Shown: positions 50,257 through 58,824 of the stretch, one piece after another | Position numbering within the stretch: position 1 is the stretch's first letter | Layout of the letters: every line of letters starts with the position of its first letter | Assembly: GCA_947500005.1 (NCBI GenBank) | Contig: CANMQJ010000019.1 | Coordinates: 1-64,000 of the forward strand | Source of the DNA: an uncultured Paracoccaceae bacterium | GTDB lineage: Bacteria; Pseudomonadota; Alphaproteobacteria; Rhodobacterales; Rhodobacteraceae | Reading direction: 5' to 3' | DNA length: 64,000 nt | Position numbers and translations under genes: made by a program | Notes under the pieces: model-generated | Seen by the model: only the letters and a program-made list of their open reading frames with translations | Databases searched by the model: none | What the model was told of the DNA's origin: nothing

Positions 50257-50270
50257 GTTGACGTATCAAC
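50257..50270. promoter_or_regulatory. MarR-type operator 2, GTTGACGTATCAAC
   Basis: GTTGACGTATCAAC has the same 5-bp arms (GTTGA/TCAAC) as the first site, with a different 4-bp centre. It ends 43 bp before the tctC start codon. Sharing of arms between the two sites supports one dimeric regulator binding twice. Confidence 0.8.
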
Positions 50271-50313
50271 CTTTGGGTTCCATGCTCGTTCGAGAGCATT
50301 CAGGGAGGATGAC

Positions 50314-51264
50314 ATGCAGCGTTTCGTCAAAGCAGGGATCACCGCGCTTGGTTTCGCGGTTCTGGCAACCGGCGCGATGGCCGCCGATTGGACGCCGCCG
50401 GGGCCAATAAAGTTGCTGATCGGTTTTCACGCTGGCGGGGGTGCCGATACCCAGGCCCGGCTGATCGCCGAAGAACTGGAACAGCGGCTGGGCTGGGAAT
50501 TTGTACCCGAACAGGTGACAGGCAAGGGCGGGTTGAACCTTGCGAATGCGCTCAAGGACGCACCGGCGGATGGAACCACCATCGGAATGGCCGTGACCGA
50601 GACGCTGGGCTACAATATGGCCGCATCGCGGACGAACATGACGCCTGCTGATTTCACGGGTATTACGACCACCGCCGGTTTCCAGATGGGTATCGTCTCG
50701 CTTAGCTCGAAGGGCTGGAAGAGCTTTGACGAGGTCATAGCAGCCGCCAAGGACGGCGCCGAATTACGGTTCGGCGTGATGACCCCGAAACTGGCCGATC
50801 TTGCCTATCTGCTGAGCAAGGCGCAGGGGGTTGAGTTCAACATCGTCTCGGTCAAGGGCGGCAAGGCCGTGATGGATGGCGTGAACGCCGGCGATCTCGA
50901 TCTCGGCTTCATGGCCGGTATCCAGGCGAAAGGCGTTGCCGCCGGAGATCTCGTCAACCTGGCCTCCGCCCTGTCGGAGCCCCTCGAGCAGACGCCCGAG
51001 GCCCCAACGCTGAAAGATCTTGGTGTCGATTACAACGCCGATGGCTACTTCGTCTTTATCGGCCCCGCGGGGATGCCCGAAGATGCGCGAAACGCCATGG
51101 CATCTGTCATCGGTGATATCGTGAATGATCCCGAAACCAAGGCTGGGGGCTTGATCAAGAAAACCTTCGGCGGCGCCACGACGATCAGTGGCGAGGAACT
51201 GACGAAGATGTTGGCCTCTGACTATGATTTGGCCGGGGGCCTGCTCGAAGCGGCATCCAAGTAA
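50314..51264 (+). CDS. tctC: Tripartite tricarboxylate transporter substrate-binding protein (TctC family)
   Basis: The 316-residue product has a signal peptide cleaved after AMA (about residue 23) and the Bug/TctC fold, with the phosphate-loop-like LLIGFHAGGGADTQAR at the N-terminus and APTLKDLGVDY and YFVFIGPAGMP near the C-terminus. It binds an organic anion in the periplasm. GGGAGG lies upstream of the ATG. It is the first gene of the rightward arm, directly after the two operators. Confidence 0.92.
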   Translation: MQRFVKAGITALGFAVLATGAMAADWTPPGPIKLLIGFHAGGGADTQARLIAEELEQRLGWEFVPEQVTGKGGLNLANALKDAPADGTTIGMAVTETLGYNMAASRTNMTPADFTGITTTAGFQMGIVSLSSKGWKSFDEVIAAAKDGAELRFGVMTPKLADLAYLLSKAQGVEFNIVSVKGGKAVMDGVNAGDLDLGFMAGIQAKGVAAGDLVNLASALSEPLEQTPEAPTLKDLGVDYNADGYFVFIGPAGMPEDARNAMASVIGDIVNDPETKAGGLIKKTFGGATTISGEELTKMLASDYDLAGGLLEAASK

Positions 51265-51330
51265 ACATCGAAACGGCCGGGCCATCGTTCGAGATGCCCG
51301 GCCGTCCTGTATCCGGACGGAGTGAAGCCG

Positions 51331-51888
51331 ATGCCACGCCATTCAAAGGGGAACCTCATCCTCGGAATTTGTGTGCTTGGTTTCTCGGTGCTCCTGCTTG
51401 CGGTGTGGATCCCGATGGACACAGATTCCGGGCTAATCCTGGAAGTGCGCCGCCAAGTCATCATAGGCGACGCCCTAGCCCCGACGGTTGCGTCATTGTT
51501 CCTTCTTGTCGGGGGTGCCTTGCTTGTTTCGGTTGAACGAAAGTCGATGGACCAACCAGGTCTTTCGGCGCGGGATATGGCATTTGTCGCAGGGCTCGTC
51601 GGGATAGTCGCCCTCAGCCTCGTGGTGATGCGTCACGCTGGACCGCTGGCCGTCGCCCTGTTCGCGGAGGAGACCGCGGAGTACCGATTGCTGCGGGGGA
51701 CGGCACCCTGGAAATACATTGGGTACTTTCTTGGCGGAACCATGATGATCATCGGCATGGTCGCCTTGGTCGAAGGGCGCATCAGGCTTCGCATCCTCGT
51801 GATCGCGGCCTTTGCGGTGCTGGCGATGATCGTACTCTACGACCTGCCATTCGAGGACCTTCTCCTGCCGCCAAACGGGGATGTCTGA
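51331..51888 (+). CDS. tctB: Tripartite tricarboxylate transporter small membrane subunit (TctB family)
   Basis: The 185-residue product has four to five hydrophobic segments and the TctB layout, the small membrane partner of TctA. GGAG lies eight bases before ATG 51331; a GTG at 51322 would add three residues. The stop overlaps the tctA start (TGATG). TctB proteins are poorly conserved in sequence, so the call rests on length, topology and position. Confidence 0.88.
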   Translation: MPRHSKGNLILGICVLGFSVLLLAVWIPMDTDSGLILEVRRQVIIGDALAPTVASLFLLVGGALLVSVERKSMDQPGLSARDMAFVAGLVGIVALSLVVMRHAGPLAVALFAEETAEYRLLRGTAPWKYIGYFLGGTMMIIGMVALVEGRIRLRILVIAAFAVLAMIVLYDLPFEDLLLPPNGDV

Positions 51889-53492
51889 TGGGCACTCTCG
51901 ACTATATCTGGATGGGGATACTGGCGGTCTTCCAGGGCCCGGAGCTGTTCTCGGTCTTGGGTCTCCCGGTCTCGGTCACGCTCGTCATGATCCTCGCGGG
52001 CTTCCTGACCGGCATCGCTGTGGGCGCGACACCGGGTCTGGCCGGACCAATCGCCATGGCGATCGCGTTGCCGATCCTGATTTCGATTTTCGGGTACACA
52101 CCCGATGCGTTGCTGCCTGTCATGGGCTTCCTGATCGGCGTGATGAAGGGCGCGACGATAGGCGGGGCGGTCCCGGCTATACTGTTCAACACGCCCGGCA
52201 CTCCGGATGCCTACATGACCACGCTGGACGGCTACCCGATGACACAGCGTGGCAAGGCAGGCAAAGCGCTGCGCGTAGCGCATTTCGCCTCGGCCTCCGG
52301 CGACACGTTTTCCGATATCGTCCTGATCGTTTGCGCGCCTTTCCTGGCACTTCTGGTCGAAGCCTACCTGGATCTTCCCGAGAAGACTGCGTTGCTTGTC
52401 CTGTCGCTCAGCTTCATCGCGGCGGTGATCGGCGGCTCTCCCGGCAAAGGGCTGATCTCGATCGGCCTGGGCCTTCTGGCCGTCTATATCGGGACGGGAG
52501 AAGACTTCTATCCCCGACTGTCGCTGGGCACGCAGGAGCTCAGCAGGGGCTTTCCGATTTCGACGGCGGTTCTGGGCGTGCTGATCATCGGTGCCGTCCT
52601 GAAGGAATTGCAGGATCTCTGGCGGCAAAAGCGTACCATCGGCGACGTACCCGATTATCGCGAGAACGGGGATCAACGCCTGTACTGGGCCGATATTCGT
52701 CGATTGATGCCCTTTGTCGGGCGGTCCGCGTTGATCGGTACAGCCATTGGTGCCTTGCCGGGGATCGGGTCAACGCTTGCCGCGACACTTGGCTATACGG
52801 TTGGCCGCAGACGGTATGCCAAGGTCAAGCGTCCGGACGCTCCGGAATGGGGCGAAGGCGCAAGCGAAGGGATCGTCGCGACCGAGGCCGCGAACAGTTC
52901 GGTTTCGGGGGCGAACCTGATCCCGGTCCTCTCGCTCGGTATCCCCGGCAACGCCGCCGCAGTCTTCCTGATCCTTGCCGCCGAAAGCATTGGCGGGTTC
53001 AATCCCGGCCCATCAGTCTTTCGCTTTACCGAGGATGCGGTGAACCCGGAACTGGTCGTGGCCTTCGGCCTTTTTACCGCAATGATGATCGCCAACCTGA
53101 TGAACTGGACCATCGGCGGGCTCTTCATGCGGTCCATGGGCGTGATGATCCGCATTCCCAAGCATATCCTGCTGCCTTCGGTTCTGCTTCTGACGCTGAC
53201 GGCTATCTACGTGCAGGAGACCCGGATGGAAGCGATCTGGTTCGCAATGGGTTTTGGCGTTCTGGGGTACCTGATGCGCATGCTCGGAATCTCGCCCCTG
53301 CCGTTCGTGATCGCCTTCATTCTCGGCGGGAAACTCGAGGAAAGCGCACGTCAGGCCTTCGCGGCAACCGGCGGTGATCCGTGGTTTCTATTCACCAGTC
53401 CGGTGGCCGCGCTTTTCATGGCGGCTTCGGTTGCCGTGATCGTTCTTACACAGCGCAAACCGGCACAAACACATCCAAGGGAGCGGACATGA
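51888..53492 (+). CDS. tctA: Tripartite tricarboxylate transporter large permease (TctA family)
   Basis: The 534-residue product is the transport subunit, with about 12 hydrophobic segments and the duplicated TctA motifs GIAVGATPGLAGPIAMAIALP, GAVPAILFNTPGTPDAYMT, IGALPGIGSTLAATLGY and LIPVLSLGIPGNAAAVF. The first is listed in shortened form elsewhere. Its ATG overlaps tctB, and its stop overlaps the start of the second sulfatase, so the transporter and the enzyme are made as one unit. That coupling suggests the imported solute is the sulfatase substrate. Confidence 0.93.
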   Translation: MGTLDYIWMGILAVFQGPELFSVLGLPVSVTLVMILAGFLTGIAVGATPGLAGPIAMAIALPILISIFGYTPDALLPVMGFLIGVMKGATIGGAVPAILFNTPGTPDAYMTTLDGYPMTQRGKAGKALRVAHFASASGDTFSDIVLIVCAPFLALLVEAYLDLPEKTALLVLSLSFIAAVIGGSPGKGLISIGLGLLAVYIGTGEDFYPRLSLGTQELSRGFPISTAVLGVLIIGAVLKELQDLWRQKRTIGDVPDYRENGDQRLYWADIRRLMPFVGRSALIGTAIGALPGIGSTLAATLGYTVGRRRYAKVKRPDAPEWGEGASEGIVATEAANSSVSGANLIPVLSLGIPGNAAAVFLILAAESIGGFNPGPSVFRFTEDAVNPELVVAFGLFTAMMIANLMNWTIGGLFMRSMGVMIRIPKHILLPSVLLLTLTAIYVQETRMEAIWFAMGFGVLGYLMRMLGISPLPFVIAFILGGKLEESARQAFAATGGDPWFLFTSPVAALFMAASVAVIVLTQRKPAQTHPRERT

Positions 53493-55015
53493 CCCGACCG
53501 AACATCCTCCTCATCTCGGCAGATCAGCAGCGGGCCGATTGTTTCGGCTTCATGGGACGGAGGGTCAAGACACCGCATCTGGACCGGTTGGCCGCAGACG
53601 GCACACACTTCTCTGCCTGCATTACGCCATGTGTGGTCTGTCAGCCGGCGCGTGCCTCGATCCTGACCGGACAACTGTGTCGAACTCACGGGGTACACGA
53701 CAACGGGATCGACCTGAACCCCGAGATCGGCGAAAAGGGGTTTGCTGGCGCGCTGACGGCCGCAGGCTATGAAACCTCGTATTTCGGCAAGGCCCACTTC
53801 TCGACCTATCACACGTTCGAGGCAACGGGCTCGCCGGAATGTCTGAAATCCTCGGCCAGCTATCCGCCCGATTGGTACGGCCCCTACATGGGGTTCGGGC
53901 ATGTCGAGTTGATGTTGGTCGGCCACAACTGGTTTCCACCGGAAAAGCCGCCCGCCGGGCAACACTACGAAAGGTGGTATCATGCCGATGGGCGCGGGGA
54001 TGAAAAGACGGCTCTCTACTGGGAGAATGCGGGCGATACGCGTGGCGCGGCGCAGACGTGGCATTCCAAGTTGCCGTCCGCGTGGCACAACTCCACCTGG
54101 ACCGCGGATCGCGCCATCGAATGGTTGAAGCATGATCGCAATCCCGAACAACCTTTCTGCACTTGGGTAAGCTTTCCCGATCCGCATCACCCGTTCGACG
54201 CGCCCGAGCCTTGGTCGCGCCTGCATGATCCTGACGAGGTGGACCTGCCCGAGAACCGCACTCGCGATTTCGAGAATCGGCCCTGGTGGCACGAGGCCGT
54301 GCTGACGAAGGAACCCGCCGGACCGAAGAAGAACGCCGAGACCCGCAAGGCCTATAGCCGAATTCCCGAGCAGACGGACGAGCAGTTGCGCGAGATCATC
54401 GCCAACACATATGGCCAGATTGCCCTGATCGACCACAATGTCGGGCGCATCCTGATCGCGCTCGAAGAGGCGGGCTTGGCAGAGAACACGCTGGTTGTCT
54501 ACATATCGGACCACGGAGACTGGCTGGGCGATCATGGGCTGATATTGAAGGGGCCGATGCACTATGAGGGCCTTTTGCGCGTGCCGATGATCTGGCGGGG
54601 GCCCGGCGTCCCGGCGGGGCGCGAAGTGGAGGATCCGGTTTCGACACTCGATCTGGCGGCGAGTTTCTGTGATTATGCCAGTGCAGAGCCGCTTTTGCCG
54701 CAACATGGCACCAGTCTCAGACCCTTGATCGAGGCGGAGGGGGCGCGCGACTACGCTCTCAATGAATGGGAACTTCTTCCGACCCGGGCGGGCGTGGCGC
54801 TCTCACTCAGGACAGTAAGGACCAAACGCTACAAGATGACTGTCGATCTGCGATCGGGCGCCGGCGAGCTGTACGACTTGGAAGCGGACCCGCATGAGAT
54901 GGCCAACATTTTCGACGAAGCCGACGCTGCCGAACTTCGAGATCGTCTCATGGGCTACATAGATCGTCGGCCCGACGATGCGATCGGCCTTCAGGAGCAA
55001 GTGGGTATGGCCTGA
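53489..55015 (+). CDS. Type I sulfatase, cytoplasmic, second copy
   Basis: The 508-residue product is a sulfatase with C51-Q-P-A-R55 (CxPxR), an N-terminal metal site in SADQQRAD (D12, Q13) and the C-terminal ISDHGDWLGDHG ligands. SADQQ and the long mid region resemble the phosphonate monoester hydrolase/arylsulfatase group. It has no signal peptide. The start overlaps the tctA stop (ATGA). It is not a close copy of the first sulfatase, which suggests two substrates or two steps. A terminator-like hairpin follows. Confidence 0.9.
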   Translation: MTRPNILLISADQQRADCFGFMGRRVKTPHLDRLAADGTHFSACITPCVVCQPARASILTGQLCRTHGVHDNGIDLNPEIGEKGFAGALTAAGYETSYFGKAHFSTYHTFEATGSPECLKSSASYPPDWYGPYMGFGHVELMLVGHNWFPPEKPPAGQHYERWYHADGRGDEKTALYWENAGDTRGAAQTWHSKLPSAWHNSTWTADRAIEWLKHDRNPEQPFCTWVSFPDPHHPFDAPEPWSRLHDPDEVDLPENRTRDFENRPWWHEAVLTKEPAGPKKNAETRKAYSRIPEQTDEQLREIIANTYGQIALIDHNVGRILIALEEAGLAENTLVVYISDHGDWLGDHGLILKGPMHYEGLLRVPMIWRGPGVPAGREVEDPVSTLDLAASFCDYASAEPLLPQHGTSLRPLIEAEGARDYALNEWELLPTRAGVALSLRTVRTKRYKMTVDLRSGAGELYDLEADPHEMANIFDEADAAELRDRLMGYIDRRPDDAIGLQEQVGMA

Positions 55016-55029
55016 ACGGTCGCAACGGA

Positions 55030-55061
55030 AAAGGCGCCCCGAAGAGGAGCGCCTCTTTTAA
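55030..55061. terminator. Weak bidirectional terminator between the second sulfatase and trxA
   Basis: A 6-bp stem AGGCGC/GCGCCT (55032-55037 with 55049-55054) encloses an 11-nt loop, with TTTT on the plus side (55056-55059) and AAAA on the left for the minus side. It separates two convergent genes. The stem is short, so efficiency is uncertain. Confidence 0.6.
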
Positions 55062-55080
55062 TTCTGACCGGCGGATCCGT

Positions 55081-55401
55081 TCAGATCGACTCTTCGATCC
55101 AGCCTTTCAACGCGGCCTTGGGCGCGGCGCCCGCACGGTTAGACACGACTTGGCCATCCTTGAAGATGAAAAGCGCGGGAATGCCCCGGACGCCCATCGC
55201 GGCGGCCGCGTTCGGGTTGTTGTCGACATCGACCTTGGCAATCTTGACCTTGCCTTCATATTCGGTCGCCAACTCTTCCAGAGCGGGTCCGATCTGTTTG
55301 CACGGGCCACACCATTCTGCCCAGAAATCAACCACCACGGGGATGTCCGAATTCTTGACCTCGGCGTCGAAGGTTTCGTCGGTAACGGCTACGGTGGACA
55401 T
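55081..55401 (-). CDS. trxA: Thioredoxin 1
   Basis: The 106-residue product is a classical cytoplasmic thioredoxin with the active site W30-C31-G32-P33-C34, the cis-proline region GIPALFIF and usual length. It reduces disulfides in ribonucleotide reductase, PAPS reductase and other partners using thioredoxin reductase. It follows addA on the minus strand with a 60-bp gap, the conserved alphaproteobacterial order addB-addA-trxA. Confidence 0.97.
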   Translation of the reverse strand: MSTVAVTDETFDAEVKNSDIPVVVDFWAEWCGPCKQIGPALEELATEYEGKVKIAKVDVDNNPNAAAAMGVRGIPALFIFKDGQVVSNRAGAAPKAALKGWIEESI

Positions 55402-55461
55402 ATTCTGTCTCCTGAATGACGGGTGCTTGGCTTGAGAACGTAGAAACGCGCGGGGCGAAGG

Positions 55462-58400
55462 TCAAGCGGCCCATCCCCGAGCGAGCGCCTGTGTCACGGC
55501 ATCGTGCGGTAACAGCATCAACGCAGCGGTCCGTGTCCAGAGAATGGCGGTCTCTATCCGCCGGGTGGGGTAAATGGAGCCGATCAGCGCCGCATAAGCC
55601 CCCATCTGCCGCAGCAGGCCCTCGGGCACTTGCTGAGGCGTGTCCGGTACGAGGATGTTGGTTTTGAAATCGACGATCAGCACCCGGTCTTTCTCAAGGA
55701 TCAGGCGGTCGATCACGCCATGCAGGCGCAGCCCTTCGATCTCACCGCTGACGGGAACCTCGGCCAATGAGCCCGGCGCGAAAAGAAACCCGATTTCAGT
55801 GTCCTTCAGGACGTGCGCCGCTTCGGCCAGCAGTTCGTCTCGCGTGCCTGGATCGAAAGATGGCAGCAGGTTCGCGCATGCCGTGTGCCAGGCGCTCTCT
55901 TCGAGAACAGGCAAGGTTTCCAGCAGCAGGTGAAGGGCCGTCCCTCTGGCCTTGGCGGTTTCTTCATCGCGACCGGGATCGCCCGGCAAGGCTTTCGCCC
56001 CGCCCAGGTCCGACGGGCTGAGCGGTTTGACGGGCTCGACCGGCGGCGCCACGGGGTCGTGGACAAAACCGGGCAACACCGGCTTTTCCGTTACCTCGAA
56101 TCCGGGCTGAACGATCGGTAACCCGTGCCAGTCGCCATGCTCCAGGCGGCGCAGGCCCTCTTCGGGAATCTCGGTCGCACCGGCAGGGCCCATCGCTTGC
56201 TGGATGAGGCCATACCAGCTGTCTTCTGCCTCCTTGCCCAGGTCTCCCGCGGCGGCGACGATCAGCCATTTCTCGGCCCGGGTTAGCGCCACGTAGAGAA
56301 GGCGCATGCGTTCGTTCATTTGCCTGGCTTGTGCGGCTGCTCGTGCCTCGGAGATCACGGGCGGAGACTCGGCCTGCGGCACCTTCCACAGGGGAGTATC
56401 TTGCGCCAGCATCACCTCCGCGTCGCGGGGCGGCTTGCGTCTGGCGGTGTCGGGCAGGATGACGATCGGCGATTCGAGACCCTTGGAGCCATGCACGGTC
56501 ATCACCCGGATCATGTTGCCGACGCCGCTCATCTGGCGCTTGATCTCCAGATCGTCGGTCTGCATCCAGGTCAGAAAGCCGGTCAGGCTCGGGATGTCGG
56601 TGCGCTCGTATCCCAGGGCCTGGCTCAGTAGCGCATTGATCCCGTCCTCGGCCTCGGGACCCAGTCGGCCCAACAATTTGCGGCGACCGTCATGTCGGGT
56701 CAGGACGCGTTCGATCAGGTCATAGGGCCGCAGGAAATCCGTCTGGCCCCGCAGGTCGTCGAGCACGACAAGCGTTTCGGCGAATTCTGCCTTGCGGTGC
56801 CGCAGCGCGGTCCAGAGATACTCCCCGGGCGTCCGACGATGAGCCAGATCGAACAGGGCCTGTTCCGACCAGCCGAACAGTGGCGACTTGAGCACCGTTG
56901 CCAGCGACAGGTCATCCTCGGGCGTGGCGAGAAAGCTCAGCAGCGCGGCCAGGTCGCGCACGGCAAGCTCGGCGCCAACCTTCAGCCGGTCGGCCCCGGC
57001 TATGGGCAGTCCGGCGGCCTTGCAGGCGCGGATGATCTCGGCAAAGAGATCCGAACGCCGCTGGACGAGGATCAGAAAGTCGCCTGGCCGGACCGGGCGG
57101 CGCACGAAATGTCCTGGCCGGTCTCCATCGTCGGGGATGGTCTCGCCAGCGTCGATTATGGCCTTGATGCGCTGGGCGATGCTGTCGGCCAGAATGACGG
57201 TATGGTGCCGTGCGCCGGGCCGGTCGACCGGGTCGGTCCAGTCGTCCTCCTCGCTCTCCTCGGTCTTTTCGACCGGTGGCCAGAGGTCGACGCGTCCGGG
57301 CAGATCGGCCTTGAAGGCGCGGTGCTGCGCCTCCTTTCGAAAACCCGCCTCCTCCATCCCTTCGAAGACCAGGTCGACAAGCCGCAGGATCGCCTGCGAC
57401 GAACGGAACGAGAATTCGAGTGTCAGGTCCTGTAGCCCTGCGCCGCTTTCGTGCAGCCGATAGCCGAATTCCCGCTGCATCCGGTCAAACGCCTCGGGGT
57501 CGGCTCCCTGAAAGGAGTAGATCGACTGTTTCTTGTCGCCTACCACGAAGATCGTGCGTTCCACCTCTGGCCGTGCACCCTCGCCCGAGGTGAATTCCTG
57601 CGCCAGTTTCTCGATCACGTCCCATTGTTCCGGGCTGGTATCCTGGGCCTCGTCCACGAGGATATGATCGATGCCGCCATCGAGCCTGTAGAGAACCCAG
57701 GCCGCAACGGCGGGATCGTTCAGCAGCTGCCGCGCGCGCAGGATCAGGTCGTCGAAATCCAGCCAGCCGCGCAGCTGCTTGCGGCGTTCGTATTCCGGAA
57801 CGAAGGCGGCCGCGAAGCGGTGCAGCGCCAGCGACTTGCGCGCCGCCAACAAGCCCAGTCGCAATGCGCGACCGGCCTCGACCCGCCGCATCAGCGCCTC
57901 GAGCTCGGGCATGAACGTGGCCAGGGCCCCCTCGCGCACTGACTTGGTGGGGAAACTGCCGATCTTGGCGGTGAAGGGCTCCTTGGCGGTGGCACCGGTC
58001 AGCAGAACATTTTCCAGAACGGGTAGCGCCGCGAGTGAGCATTCGGTCACGGTCGCCAGCTTCTCGGCCGCCTTGGCATTGTTGCCGCCGCTGTCGCGCA
58101 GGGTAGGCAGAATCGCAGTGATCAGGTCGGGCTCGGACCCGTCGAACACCTCGGCCAGCAAAAGCTCTTCGTTGAAGTCGGGCGGGAGGTCGAACAAGCG
58201 CAACAGGTCTTCCCAGTCGCAAGGGTTGGTAAAGACATCGCGGCGGCCTGTGACTGCGGAGCAAAGTCCGTCGAACCCCTGGTCGGTGACGAAACGGGCA
58301 ATGCCGTCGACAAGGTGCCCCCGCGGCTCCTCGGCCATATCCTCCAGGATTTCCTCGCGCAGCAGGGCGGCCGCGCGGTCTTCCATCTCGGCGAATTGCG

Positions 58401-58824
58401 GGCTGACCCCGGCCTCGAGAGGGAAGCGCCGCAGGAGCGAGGCGCAGAAGGAGTGGATGGTCTGGATCTTGAGGCCGCCCGGCGTTTCGATCGCGCGAGC
58501 AAAGAGCGTGCGGGCATGGGCCAGCCTGTCGGAGTCCAGCCCGTCGACACCCAGCTCGGCAAGTTGCTTGCGCAGCGCCGTGTCTTCTTTCATGGCCCAT
58601 TCGCCCAGTCGCTTGAACAGGCGGTTCTGCATCTCGCTGGCGGCGGCCTTGGTATAGGTCAGGCACAGGATGTGCTGCGGCTCCACCCCGTTCAGCAGCA
58701 GGCGCGCCACCCGGTCGGTCAGCACCTTGGTCTTGCCCGATCCGGCATTCGCGGCAAGCCAGGTCGAGGCATCGGGACGTGCGGCGCGGAATTGCGCCTC
58801 GGACGCGGCGTCGCGGACCGTCAT
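55462..58824 (-). CDS. addA: Double-strand break repair helicase-nuclease AddA
   Basis: The 1120-residue product is the UvrD-like helicase subunit of AddAB, which processes DNA double-strand ends for RecA loading. It has Walker A ANAGSGKT (residues 25-32), the DEAQDTSPEQW motif II (about 395), FRSSQAI, VMTVHGSKGLE, and a C-terminal RecB-type nuclease motif (VLIVDFKTN near 1060). The start at 58824 has GGAGG upstream and overlaps the addB stop (ATGA). Confidence 0.95.
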   Translation of the reverse strand: MTVRDAASEAQFRAARPDASTWLAANAGSGKTKVLTDRVARLLLNGVEPQHILCLTYTKAAASEMQNRLFKRLGEWAMKEDTALRKQLAELGVDGLDSDRLAHARTLFARAIETPGGLKIQTIHSFCASLLRRFPLEAGVSPQFAEMEDRAAALLREEILEDMAEEPRGHLVDGIARFVTDQGFDGLCSAVTGRRDVFTNPCDWEDLLRLFDLPPDFNEELLLAEVFDGSEPDLITAILPTLRDSGGNNAKAAEKLATVTECSLAALPVLENVLLTGATAKEPFTAKIGSFPTKSVREGALATFMPELEALMRRVEAGRALRLGLLAARKSLALHRFAAAFVPEYERRKQLRGWLDFDDLILRARQLLNDPAVAAWVLYRLDGGIDHILVDEAQDTSPEQWDVIEKLAQEFTSGEGARPEVERTIFVVGDKKQSIYSFQGADPEAFDRMQREFGYRLHESGAGLQDLTLEFSFRSSQAILRLVDLVFEGMEEAGFRKEAQHRAFKADLPGRVDLWPPVEKTEESEEDDWTDPVDRPGARHHTVILADSIAQRIKAIIDAGETIPDDGDRPGHFVRRPVRPGDFLILVQRRSDLFAEIIRACKAAGLPIAGADRLKVGAELAVRDLAALLSFLATPEDDLSLATVLKSPLFGWSEQALFDLAHRRTPGEYLWTALRHRKAEFAETLVVLDDLRGQTDFLRPYDLIERVLTRHDGRRKLLGRLGPEAEDGINALLSQALGYERTDIPSLTGFLTWMQTDDLEIKRQMSGVGNMIRVMTVHGSKGLESPIVILPDTARRKPPRDAEVMLAQDTPLWKVPQAESPPVISEARAAAQARQMNERMRLLYVALTRAEKWLIVAAAGDLGKEAEDSWYGLIQQAMGPAGATEIPEEGLRRLEHGDWHGLPIVQPGFEVTEKPVLPGFVHDPVAPPVEPVKPLSPSDLGGAKALPGDPGRDEETAKARGTALHLLLETLPVLEESAWHTACANLLPSFDPGTRDELLAEAAHVLKDTEIGFLFAPGSLAEVPVSGEIEGLRLHGVIDRLILEKDRVLIVDFKTNILVPDTPQQVPEGLLRQMGAYAALIGSIYPTRRIETAILWTRTAALMLLPHDAVTQALARGWAA

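Noticed and set aside
51881..53377. Plus-strand frame of 498 codons inside tctA
   Set aside because: The tctA frame carries the transporter motifs and correct overlaps; this frame is arginine- and glycine-rich shadow sequence.
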